DNA of 64,000 nucleotides, from the NCBI RefSeq assembly GCF_016899755.1, contig NZ_JACJJC010000012.1, positions 22,115 to 86,114 on the forward strand, given 5' to 3'. Every line of letters starts with the position of its first letter. The first letter of the stretch is position 1. This document shows, one piece after another, positions 26,480 through 34,646 of this stretch. Origin of the DNA: Sutterella massiliensis (GTDB taxonomy: Bacteria > Pseudomonadota > Gammaproteobacteria > Burkholderiales > Burkholderiaceae_F). Made by a program: the position numbers and the translations under genes. The notes under the pieces were generated by a model that saw nothing but the letters and a program-made list of their open reading frames with translations, was not told where the DNA came from and searched no databases.

Positions 26480-27601
26480 TCAGAACTTCTTCACAATGCC
26501 GAAGGTCGCCGCGTAGATGTTCTCTTCAGCGCTCGGGTGCTCATCGGCATAGGCCTTTGAGTAGTCGGAATGAATCCAGTTGAGGGCGGTGTAGAGCGTC
26601 GTCTGCTTGCTGAGACTGTAGAGATACCCGAGCGTCGTCTGGCACGTGTCCATCGAGACTCCCTTCGTGTCGCTTGCTTCGAAATCGCCGTAGCCGAAGC
26701 CCGCCTTCACGGTGCCGCCCAAGGCGGGCAGCTCAAAGCCGATGTTGACTCCCCAGCCGTCGACGCCCGTCGGATCGGTGAAGGTCGTCGTTTTCGCGGC
26801 GGCCGCATAGTTTTCGAAGATCTGCGTATAGAAGAAGAACTTCGCCCAGCCGACGTTGTAGTTCGCGCCGAGATTGTAGGAGATCGCGTCGTCCATGCCG
26901 GCCAGGTCGGCAGCAGGCTGCGCATGGTTGATCGTTTCGATGCCAGCGGCCACCATGAGCGCGCTGTCCTGGTAGCGAACCGCACCGCTCATCATGCGCT
27001 CGACACTCGATTTTCCTTCTGTGCCGTCGCCGTAAGTGGTCGTGTCCGAGCCAAACGAGTACTGCACCGTCGCGTCAAGGTTGCCGAACTTCGGCGACGT
27101 GTACGCAACGACGTTGTCGATGAATTCGTAGCCGAGAGAGACGACCTGAAGGTGTCCGCCCAAGTCCCCCCAGCCGCAGGAGAACGGACTCACGACGTGG
27201 CCGAAGCGCGCGTACGGACCGTTGCCACCCACGAGCGAGCCCATGCGGCCGAAGGACAGGTAGCCGAAGCGGCTGTCAACAAAGAGGCGAGCGTCTCGCC
27301 CGAAAAGCCGCCCGCCCTGGCTCAAAGCACCCGTGTCGGTCCCGAAGCCGTTTTCGAGCACCACGCCCACCTTTACGCCGTTGCCGAGGTCTTCGGTGGT
27401 CTTGATGCCCACGCGAGAGCCGATGTACTGACCGGAGAGCATCTGGATCGAGGACGAGTCGGCGCCGTTCACCATTTCGCTCTTTTCCCACGTGAGGCCG
27501 TAGTCGAGCACGCCGTAGATCTCAACGTCAGAAGCTGCGGCGCCCGATGAGGCGAGTGCGACGGCGCTGCCGAAGGAAAGCGCGAGGAGAGTGTGCTTCA
27601 T
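26480..27601 (-). CDS. General bacterial porin (betaproteobacterial trimeric type)
   Basis: A 373-residue outer membrane protein with a signal peptide (HTLLALSFGSAVALASSGAAAS) and the porin N-terminal signature SDVEIYGVLDYGLTWEKS. A GSRVGIKTTEDLGNGVKVG strand pair and RDARLFVDSRFGYLSFGRMGS follow, and it ends in the Phe expected for BAM recognition (FGIVKKF). It would form a 16-strand diffusion channel. AAAGGAAC precedes the ATG. It lies between two reductase modules and may admit their substrates, but housekeeping function is as likely. A truncated homologue is carried on the mobile element at 50620. Confidence 0.9.
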   Translation of the reverse strand: MKHTLLALSFGSAVALASSGAAASDVEIYGVLDYGLTWEKSEMVNGADSSSIQMLSGQYIGSRVGIKTTEDLGNGVKVGVVLENGFGTDTGALSQGGRLFGRDARLFVDSRFGYLSFGRMGSLVGGNGPYARFGHVVSPFSCGWGDLGGHLQVVSLGYEFIDNVVAYTSPKFGNLDATVQYSFGSDTTTYGDGTEGKSSVERMMSGAVRYQDSALMVAAGIETINHAQPAADLAGMDDAISYNLGANYNVGWAKFFFYTQIFENYAAAAKTTTFTDPTGVDGWGVNIGFELPALGGTVKAGFGYGDFEASDTKGVSMDTCQTTLGYLYSLSKQTTLYTALNWIHSDYSKAYADEHPSAEENIYAATFGIVKKF

Positions 27602-27717
27602 TGGAATTGTTCCTTTTTTTGAATTTGAGGGTTGGCTTTCTTTTGACTTCGGTCGGCCGCGGCCCGGTTTTTCTTGCGGGTGAGCTCGTCGGCCGGCACG
27701 GGAAAAGGATCCGAAGA

Positions 27718-27755
27718 GCCGGCCGCCCCCGCTTCAAATAGGAGGGACGGCCGGC
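27718..27755 (-). terminator. Hairpin between the FMN flavoprotein gene and the porin gene
   Basis: GCCGGCCG at 27718-27725 and CGGCCGGC at 27748-27755 pair perfectly. On the minus strand it is followed by TCTTCGGATCCTTTTCC, a weak T tract. It may be a terminator of the upstream flavoprotein gene or a stabilising leader hairpin of the porin mRNA. Confidence 0.4.
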
Positions 27756-27791
27756 ATGAGGAGAGAAAGGTGCTTTCTCAAGCTCGCGCTA

Positions 27792-29753
27792 TCAGGCCTT
27801 GGCGAGCTTCAAGCCCACAAGGCGGCCGAAGGTCACCGTGCGGCCGCAGGCCATGCCGGTCGCGAGATTCGGGTACTCGTTGGCGAAGTACCCGCCCGAG
27901 TCGTTACCGATCACATAAAGGCCTGGAATCGGATTGCCTTCCGTGTCGATCGCGTTCATGTCCGTGTTGATCTGGATGCCGTCCAGCGTGCAGAGCATCC
28001 AGCCGGTGTTCTTCGCTCCGTAGAAAGGCGCCGCGTCAACGGGCGTCAAGCGATGCGGCTCCTTCCCGTAATCCGTGTCTTCGCCCTTTTTGGCGAGCGC
28101 GTTGTAGCGCTCGACCGTGGCCTTGAGCGCTTTGGGCGGCAGACCGAGCTTCTGAGCGAGTTCTTCGATCGTGTCGGCCTTGACGACAAAGCCCTTTTCA
28201 ATCAGGCCCGGCAGCATCTTGTCGCGGACGATCTTCCACGAGATGTTGGGATCGGCGCCGTTTTCGAACGGGAACATGCGCGAGCAGCCGTGCATCTTGA
28301 ACTGCTCCGCGTACTTCACCCAGTTGCTGTCAAAGAGCGTGTAGTGGCAGTGGCCCTTCTGGTATTCGTCGGCGTGCAGAATGTTTTCGTACGTGCCCGA
28401 TTCGTTCATGAAGCGGCGGCCGTCAGCATTGACCTTGAGCCAAGGCTGCGAACCCATCCAGAAGAAGCCGCTGTCGCCCGACTGAATCGTCTTCGTGCCG
28501 GGCGTCTGATCCGGACGAAGCGCGCAGCGGTCGAACTTCAGGAGCGAATGCGTTTCGTCCATTTTGGCCCCCACCCAGAGGCAGGCGCGGATGCCGTCGC
28601 CTCGCGCGCCAGGCATGGCGCCCGTTCGGCCCGTAACGCGCAGATTCCACGGCTGAAGCGCTTCGAGCATCTTGAAGTTCTGCGCGTAACCGCCCGTCGC
28701 GACAACAACGCCCTTCTTCGCGTTGTATCGAACGAACTTGCCTTCGGCGTTTTCGGCAATAACGCCCGTCACGCGCCCGTTCGTCTTTTCGAGCTTCACC
28801 ATCTTCGTGCTGAAGTCAAAACGCGCGCCCTTCTTCACGGCGTAGTCGAGAAGAACCGTGTTGAGGCTCACCTCTTCCTTACCATCCTTATTGAGCTTCA
28901 TGCGCGGCGAATGGCCGATCGGAAAGTGCTTGTAGCGGGTTTCGTCGCCCCGGTCGCCCGATTCGAGCCACATTTCAATGCCGCGTTCGGCACAGCGGTC
29001 GGCAAACCAATCGAGCACGGCGCCCGATTCGTCGCACCAGAGCTTGACGAGGTCCTGCTGAATGTGGCCGCCCGCATACTGCGTGGCCATCGCAATGAAT
29101 TCGAACTTGTCGATCTTCGTGCCCGAAGACTTCTGGTAGCGCGAATTCATCGCGCCGATGTCTTCTCGGATCCCGGTGCCCACGGGGAAGCGGTCGATAC
29201 CGATCACCTTGGCGCCTGCTTCGGCGGCGGAAGCAACGGCAAACATGCCGCCCGTGCCGCAACCGACGACGAGAATGTCGGTGTTGACAGTCGAAACAAT
29301 GTCCTTTTCGGCAATTTCGGGCGGCTGCCCAAGCCAGTCGCCGTCATTGGCTTCCGACGCCTCAGCCTTTTCGAGCACTTCGACCGGAATTTCGCCCTTG
29401 GCTTGTGCAATGCACTTCGCAGCAGCCTGATGAACGGCACGCGACGTAATGGAAGCGCCAGAAACAGCATCGATTTCTGCCGACTGAGCTGCCATGAGCG
29501 ACTTCTTGAGCGATTCGGCGGCGGCCTGACCGATCGAAGGCGTTTCGTGCGAAACATCTAGCACGACATCCGTAATTTTCTCGGCGTCGAACGTCATCGT
29601 CACAACGACGTCGCCGATGCCGGCTGCCTTGGCCGAATAGGTACCGGGCTTGTAAATACCCGCGGGAGCGGCGTGCACGGCTGCTGCCGCGAGCGACGCG
29701 CCGCTCGCAAGCGTGGTGCGCAAAAAGGCACGACGAGAGAGCTGCTTGGACAT
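27792..29753 (-). CDS. Tat-exported reductase with N-terminal FMN-binding and C-terminal FAD domain
   Basis: I start at the ATG at 29751-29753 after AGAGGAAATC, giving 653 residues. The signal has twin arginines (LSRRAFLRTTLASG). The FMN-binding domain is N-terminal (GIGDVVVTMTFDAEKITDVV, then IDAVSGASITSRAVHQAA), unlike the protein at 6765 where it is C-terminal. The attachment motif is SGAS rather than SGAT, so Ser would have to carry FMN. The FAD domain begins DILVVGCGTGGMFAVASAAE and ends GLYVIGNDSGGYFANEYPN. The motif between (TGWMLCTLDGIQINTD) and the active-site region lack the fumarate reductase HPT and RGEGA. It is divergent from a MerR-type regulator. Substrate unknown. Confidence 0.86.
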   Translation of the reverse strand: MSKQLSRRAFLRTTLASGASLAAAAVHAAPAGIYKPGTYSAKAAGIGDVVVTMTFDAEKITDVVLDVSHETPSIGQAAAESLKKSLMAAQSAEIDAVSGASITSRAVHQAAAKCIAQAKGEIPVEVLEKAEASEANDGDWLGQPPEIAEKDIVSTVNTDILVVGCGTGGMFAVASAAEAGAKVIGIDRFPVGTGIREDIGAMNSRYQKSSGTKIDKFEFIAMATQYAGGHIQQDLVKLWCDESGAVLDWFADRCAERGIEMWLESGDRGDETRYKHFPIGHSPRMKLNKDGKEEVSLNTVLLDYAVKKGARFDFSTKMVKLEKTNGRVTGVIAENAEGKFVRYNAKKGVVVATGGYAQNFKMLEALQPWNLRVTGRTGAMPGARGDGIRACLWVGAKMDETHSLLKFDRCALRPDQTPGTKTIQSGDSGFFWMGSQPWLKVNADGRRFMNESGTYENILHADEYQKGHCHYTLFDSNWVKYAEQFKMHGCSRMFPFENGADPNISWKIVRDKMLPGLIEKGFVVKADTIEELAQKLGLPPKALKATVERYNALAKKGEDTDYGKEPHRLTPVDAAPFYGAKNTGWMLCTLDGIQINTDMNAIDTEGNPIPGLYVIGNDSGGYFANEYPNLATGMACGRTVTFGRLVGLKLAKA

Positions 29754-30133
29754 GATTTCCTCTGATGAAAAAGACTGCGGCTCTAGGACCGCAAAAGTGG
29801 TTCGCCTACGAGGGAAAAAGTCTATGGGCAGGTTTGTGACGCAAGTCAAATATCTCGCCAGGGGTATTTTTCCAACCCGAATCCTTTCGTACACTTCAGG
29901 GTTAACCCAGGGATTTACTTCGAATCACTTGAAAAAGGACGATGGGTATCCTGCGGGTAAGCCTCGAGTCAGCTAAGACATTTGTTGTAGATGAACGTCC
30001 AATTGCGGACAATCTTCGTCGCATTAACGAGGATTGCGGGTTTTTACCTATCATCTGTAAAATGACGCACTTCAGCTTTCTGCCTCCATCAAAAACTTGC
30101 TGCGGTAGCGCGGCTCGCTCGCGAGGACGCCAC
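29754..30133. promoter_or_regulatory. Divergent promoter region with a palindrome of MerR-operator type
   Basis: The 380-base region between the flavoprotein and the MerR-type gene is AT-richer than its surroundings. It holds a perfect palindrome GGGTTAACCC at 29899-29908 in the context CAGGGTTAACCCAGGG, similar in shape to the central palindromes bound by MerR-family proteins between promoter elements. An in-frame ATG at 29942 would extend the regulator by 64 residues, but these lack family similarity, so I treat that stretch as non-coding. Confidence 0.5.
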
Positions 30134-30985
30134 ATGAACACGAACGACAACTCCGACAATCCCGGCTTCAAGCATTACCGAATCGGCGACTTTGCGAAAT
30201 TCTGCGGCGTCACGTCCGACTTTCTGAAGCACTATGAAGAAGCGGGCCTCATCAATGTCGTGCAGCGAGAAAGCGGCTACCGCTACTATCCGTTCGATCA
30301 GTCGGCTCGCATCATTGAATACATGCGACTTCGCAACTACGGCGTCACCGTCAAAGAGATGCAAGGCGTTCTCAAGGGCGGCGCCGAAGATGCGTTCGCG
30401 CTTCTCGATGACAAGGCCCAGGCGATTCGGGAAACGGTACGCCGCCTCGATGGACTCCTTGAGGAACACGAGCGGCTTGCCGCCTGGTACGCGAAGCGAA
30501 AAGAAAAGCCCGTCGACTGGGAAATTCGAGAGGTCGAGCCCTACTGTTTTTTGCCGCACACGAACAGTCAGTCCTTCCGCAAAGACGAACGGATATACCA
30601 GCTTGTTCGGACGTGGGGCATGTGGCTGCCGGTCGTCAAATCTGCGCTGACGATCGAGCCCTCGCTTCTGCGCGACAATCCGGAGTCACTTCACTGGGGA
30701 TTCGCTGTACCTGCCTCGCTTCTCGAACGCTACGGTCTGCCCGTCAACGACGCGGTTGAAACGCTTCAATTCGGCAAAGCTCTCGTTTTTCACTTCAACG
30801 AACTTGAGGGCGCCTTCAATATGGCGGACGTTGTTGCCGGACGCCACCCGGCTTTCGAACCTGTGCGGGAACTCGGTTTTCATGTGACAGGCACGGGACT
30901 TCTTATTAATGAAATGAAGTTCCAAAACGACGAGAAGGGCCTCAACATGGGAACGGGCCGCTTTATTATTCCGATCGCACGTTAA
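30134..30985 (+). CDS. MerR-family transcriptional regulator with effector-binding domain
   Basis: The ATG at 30134 with GAGGA at 30124-30128 gives 283 residues. The N-terminal helix-turn-helix and wing are clear (YRIGDFAKFCGVTSDFLKHY, GYRYYPFDQSARIIEYMRL, YGVTVKEMQGVLKGG), followed by a coiled dimerisation helix (DDKAQAIRETVRRLDGLLEE). The remaining 170 residues resemble a GyrI-like ligand-binding domain. It is divergent from the FMN/FAD reductase and probably switches that gene in response to its substrate. This is the third regulator family paired with a reductase in this window. Confidence 0.85.
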   Translation: MNTNDNSDNPGFKHYRIGDFAKFCGVTSDFLKHYEEAGLINVVQRESGYRYYPFDQSARIIEYMRLRNYGVTVKEMQGVLKGGAEDAFALLDDKAQAIRETVRRLDGLLEEHERLAAWYAKRKEKPVDWEIREVEPYCFLPHTNSQSFRKDERIYQLVRTWGMWLPVVKSALTIEPSLLRDNPESLHWGFAVPASLLERYGLPVNDAVETLQFGKALVFHFNELEGAFNMADVVAGRHPAFEPVRELGFHVTGTGLLINEMKFQNDEKGLNMGTGRFIIPIAR

Positions 30986-31291
30986 CCGAGGAATCGTTGT
31001 CAACGCTTCAAGAACGTCTGAGGAAAGAAGGCAAACAATTACCGGCAGGCAGCGGTCTTTCACCGTACTTAATGTTCTTAAAAGCAATCCACCCCGGTAC
31101 CGAAAATGCTAACCTGCGCTTTTTGACGCACTTCAATGTGCAAGCGACCAACATCGTACACCTGCTCGACAGAACTGTTTAGCCGTACGCTTTCTTCTGA
31201 GTGACGACTCGTATAATCGGGACGGTAATTTGCCAAAGACGCTCGGCTTTCGCGGCTTTGGCAACCGAAACCGATATGAAGGAGTTGCCCG
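30986..31291. other. Intergenic region, no gene seen
   Basis: This holds 306 bases between the MerR gene and the ligase-hotdog gene. A 61-codon frame at 30997-31182 has no family signature and no convincing ribosome site. The only clear signal is AAGGAG at 31279-31284 serving the GTG at 31292. Confidence 0.4.
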
Positions 31292-33445
31292 GTGAGCCAC
31301 TGCGAGTCCAGAGACTGTCGAATCGACAACGACGGCGCCGAACGCGATATCGCGCCGCAAGGTCCGTCTCGTCTATCGCAGTTTCTCACCATTTCGCCCA
31401 GAGGGCTTCCCGTAGCCCTTCGCGCCGACGGAACCGTCATGACGGACCGCGCGTTTCTTATGGAAGCGGGCGCCTGGGCTGAAGCGTTCCGGCGCGCAGC
31501 CGGCCGCTCGCGCGACACGGGCTGCTGCCGAAAGCGCCGCGTGGCGATCCACACCGAAGACACCGCCGCGCTCCTGCCCGCGCTTTTTGGGGCTTGGTCA
31601 GCAGGCGTCGAGACGGTGCTCGCCGGCGACGCGTTGCCCGGCACGCTTGCACGCATGCGCCGCGCAGCCATTGTTGAACCCGGCGTCGATATGGCAGCGC
31701 TTGACATGGCGGCCTTTGCCAAAGACAGCAAAAGCGGCAGCGGACTCTTAGCCGTGGAAGCACCGCTAGCGATTGACACAGCAGCTTCTGCTCCTCTGCC
31801 CCTTTTCGGACCGCTTTCCGACGAAGCGGTTCTCTGCTCGCTTTTCACGAGCGGCTCGACGGGAGAGGCCAAACGCGTGCCCAAGCGTCTGGGGCAGCTT
31901 TTCTTTGAAACCGAAGGCGTTGCGCGTGCGCTTCACGAAACGGGCATGACTTTTGATATGCCCACGGTCGCGGTTTCGACCGTGACAGCGCAGCACATTT
32001 ACGGAATTCTCTTCCGTGCACTTCTTGCACTCGTCGAACCTCAGCTTATGGCCGACTCTCCGCGGACACACTTCCCGGAGGCGCTCGCCGCGCGCATGGA
32101 AGCCCTTGCCGAGGGCGGCCGCAGAATTCTCCTCGTGAGTTCGCCTGCACACCTCGGACGTTTTACGGAGCCCGAGCTTTTTGCTCGATCCCGTGCGAGT
32201 ATCGTCGGCGTCACGTCCTCGGCCGGCCCCCTTTCCGACGACGCGGCCCGTTCGGCACGTCTTGCCTTCGGTCACTGGCCGCTAGAAGTTCTCGGCTCGA
32301 CCGAAACGGGCGGCATTGCACGGAGAATGCGAAAATTTGCCGACCCCGAATTCGAGGTTGACGCAGAAGAGAACCTTGCTCGTTCTCTTGGTGCAGCGAT
32401 CGTCACGCCCGCTTGGCGACCGATGCCCGGCGTTGACATAGGCGTTGCTGTGTCCGATCGAACTGAAACGGCCGAGTCGATCGAACCCAGAACCCCTGCT
32501 GTTGCGAAAGAAGGTGTCGGACGCATCGCACTCAAAGCGCGCCACTTGGCCGAGCGCGGCTGGACGATTGGCGACGATGCCGTGCGTCTTGAGCGAAATG
32601 CGGCCGCCCCTCTCTTCACGCTGCTCGGCCGCGCGGACCGCATTGCAAAGATCGAAGGGAAACGCGTGGCCTTGGCAGAAGTCGAGGCGGTGCTCCTTGC
32701 GACGGGATGCTTCAAAGTTGCAAAAGTCTTCGCCGTGTCGCGCGGCGAGCGTCTTTTCACCCACTCCGCCATCACCGAAGACCCCGCACTGCGCGACGAG
32801 CTTGCGGCCGTTGTTGTACCCACGGCCGAAATGAAGCGTCGCTTCCTTTCGCTCGGAAAGAACGCGGCGCTCGTCGACGTACGCCGCACGCTCCTCGAGC
32901 GCTTCTCGCCCGTTGTGATCCCGAAGCGCTGGCGTTTTGTCGAGCGGATGCCTGTAAATGCCCAGGGAAAGACCACGCGTGCGGCGCTTGCCTCGCTCTT
33001 TGACCCGCGTCGCCCGGAATGGCTTCTCGTAAGGGACGAGCGCACCGAGTCCGTCCGCTCGATTGAAGTCGAGCTCGCGCTCTCACCCAACCTCATTTGG
33101 TTCCGCGGTCATTTTCCTGAACTTCCGATTCTGCCCGGTGTCGCGCAGCTTCTCTTGGCCAAAGAAGCACTCGAAGAATTCGCCGGCGACGATCCTTTCG
33201 TGCGAACCCGCCTCGCCTCGGGCGTGTCTGCCGTAAAAAACCTCAAATTCAAGTCGATTACGTACCCGGGCATGCAGATGCATCTGCGGCTCGAATTCGA
33301 TGCCGCAACGCACACAAGCACTTCCCCGCTCAGGGTGAAGTTCGCCTGGCTCCGCTCGGAAGCGAGCAAGAAGCCCGCAGACGCACCGGCACTGCTTCCA
33401 CACTCGCTCGGTACGCTCGAATTTTCAGCCCCCGAGCCCGGGTGA
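31292..33445 (+). CDS. Acyl-AMP ligase fused to a FabA/FabZ-like hotdog domain
   Basis: A GTG start after AAGGAG gives 717 residues. Residues about 20-560 are an ANL adenylating enzyme: P-loop LFTSGSTGEAKRVPK near 190, LGSTETGGIARR near 330, the hinge region GRADRIAKIEGKRVALAEVE, and the C-terminal lysine motif VNAQGKTTRAAL. Residues about 585-700 are a hotdog domain with RGHFPELPILPGVAQLLLA (His607). In hotdog dehydratases an acidic residue follows the PGV motif; here that position is Leu, so dehydratase activity is doubtful. Such ligase and dehydratase proteins (separate or fused) load aryl starters and process chains in aryl polyene synthesis. The ACP genes it would serve lie 11 kb away at 19.5-20.2 kb. 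Confidence 0.8.
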   Translation: MSHCESRDCRIDNDGAERDIAPQGPSRLSQFLTISPRGLPVALRADGTVMTDRAFLMEAGAWAEAFRRAAGRSRDTGCCRKRRVAIHTEDTAALLPALFGAWSAGVETVLAGDALPGTLARMRRAAIVEPGVDMAALDMAAFAKDSKSGSGLLAVEAPLAIDTAASAPLPLFGPLSDEAVLCSLFTSGSTGEAKRVPKRLGQLFFETEGVARALHETGMTFDMPTVAVSTVTAQHIYGILFRALLALVEPQLMADSPRTHFPEALAARMEALAEGGRRILLVSSPAHLGRFTEPELFARSRASIVGVTSSAGPLSDDAARSARLAFGHWPLEVLGSTETGGIARRMRKFADPEFEVDAEENLARSLGAAIVTPAWRPMPGVDIGVAVSDRTETAESIEPRTPAVAKEGVGRIALKARHLAERGWTIGDDAVRLERNAAAPLFTLLGRADRIAKIEGKRVALAEVEAVLLATGCFKVAKVFAVSRGERLFTHSAITEDPALRDELAAVVVPTAEMKRRFLSLGKNAALVDVRRTLLERFSPVVIPKRWRFVERMPVNAQGKTTRAALASLFDPRRPEWLLVRDERTESVRSIEVELALSPNLIWFRGHFPELPILPGVAQLLLAKEALEEFAGDDPFVRTRLASGVSAVKNLKFKSITYPGMQMHLRLEFDAATHTSTSPLRVKFAWLRSEASKKPADAPALLPHSLGTLEFSAPEPG

Positions 33446-33701
33446 CGAAGCGAGAAACCGAAACCAAAGACGAAACCGAGGACGCCGCCCGAGAGGCTTC
33501 TTCCACCTTGGGCCGACGCCTGCCGATTCGATTCGCATCAGGACGATTCTTACATCGCCCAACTGCATCGCCGGCAGGCTTTTCGTTCTGAGAGAAGCTC
33601 TTCGAGCAGTTTCCAGACCGATGAAGCGGGGAGATTCCTGCAGCAAAAGCGCCCAAGCAACAAAAAGCGAGCACAAAAGAAGAAAGGGAAAGAAAAAAAA
33701 T

Positions 33702-34490
33702 ATGGATCAAAAAGTCGAACAAAAACAACAATCCCAAGATCAAACCTCAAATTTCGCAGCAGCCAAACAACCGAAGGCGTCCGAGCGCCGCCTCCGGCAG
33801 CTTGACGTTGCCGACGTCGAAACGCCAGAAATTCGTGCCTACGCGGAAAAAACCAAGCGCATCGACATGGCGCTCAGGATCCTGCTTCTCCTCGCTGGCA
33901 TGTTTGTCGCAGCCTTCGGCATCTCACTCATCGCCGTTCTCAACCTCGGCTCAACGCCGATCAGCTCGCTGCCGCTCGTTGTCGCGGCGATTACGGGGCT
34001 TTCCTTCGGAACGACAACCTTCATCGTCAATCTGTTTTTTGTTCTCGGACAAATCGCGCTTTTGCGGCGAAAATTCAACCCTTGGAACCTGCTTCAGATT
34101 CCGTCCGTTTTTGTTTTTTCGATTTTTATCGACCTCTCGATGCATCTCCTCTCAGGCGTGACCGGTTTCGGCTACGTCACCGCGCTCGCACTCTCGCTTG
34201 TCGGCAACCTTCTGCTCGCGTTCGGCATCGTCATGCAGATCCGCTCGAAGACACTCGTGCAGCCCGGTGAAGGCATCGTGCTAGCGGTTGCCGTTACGCT
34301 CAAAAAGCCCTTCGGCTACATGAAGATCTGCAATGACGTATCGCTCGTCGCGACCGCCGCCGTAGTGAGCTGGTGCGTGCTCGGCGAAATCATCCAAATC
34401 CGCGAAGGCACGCTCCTCTCGGCCGTCCTCGTGGGGCTCCTCGTCAAAGCGATCGACGGTCTGCGCCGCCGCATCACGGGCAAGGACTAA
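33702..34490 (+). CDS. YczE/YitT-like integral membrane protein
   Basis: The ATG at 33702 after AAAGGGA gives 262 residues: a polar Gln/Lys-rich N-terminus of about 55 residues, then about six transmembrane segments (ILLLLAGMFVAAFGISLIAVL, ISSLPLVVAAITGLSFGTTT, FIVNLFFVLGQIALL, IPSVFVFSIFIDLSMHLL, YVTALALSLVGNLLLAFGIV, VSLVATAAVVSWCVLGEI). The GSTPISSLPLV and GSTPI-type loop fits the COG2364 (YczE) family. The function of the family is poorly known. It stands alone, followed by a hairpin and a convergent gene. Confidence 0.72.
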   Translation: MDQKVEQKQQSQDQTSNFAAAKQPKASERRLRQLDVADVETPEIRAYAEKTKRIDMALRILLLLAGMFVAAFGISLIAVLNLGSTPISSLPLVVAAITGLSFGTTTFIVNLFFVLGQIALLRRKFNPWNLLQIPSVFVFSIFIDLSMHLLSGVTGFGYVTALALSLVGNLLLAFGIVMQIRSKTLVQPGEGIVLAVAVTLKKPFGYMKICNDVSLVATAAVVSWCVLGEIIQIREGTLLSAVLVGLLVKAIDGLRRRITGKD

Positions 34491-34536
34491 GCGGGGGCTT
34501 GCGCGCAAAATTCAACTGCTGACGCAATCGCTGCGA

Positions 34537-34578
34537 GCGAGCAGCGCGCTTCCCGAAATAAGGAAGTGCGCCGCTCGC
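34537..34578. terminator. Hairpin between convergent genes
   Basis: GCGAGCAGCGCGCTTCC (34537-34553) pairs with GGAAGTGCGCCGCTCGC (34562-34578), 15 of 17 pairs, followed by TTTGG on the plus strand. It lies between the YczE-like gene and the 3' end of the phosphoethanolamine transferase fusion. The T tract is short, so efficiency is uncertain. Confidence 0.5.
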
Positions 34579-34646
34579 TTTGGTCATTAACTATTTTTGT
34601 ATCTCTCCGTTTTATACAGAGAAAAGAATTTAATTTTTCAATTCGA

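Noticed and set aside
30997..31182. Small 61-codon gene between the MerR gene and the ligase gene
   Set aside because: No ribosome site, family signature or neighbour logic; its composition is like non-coding sequence here.
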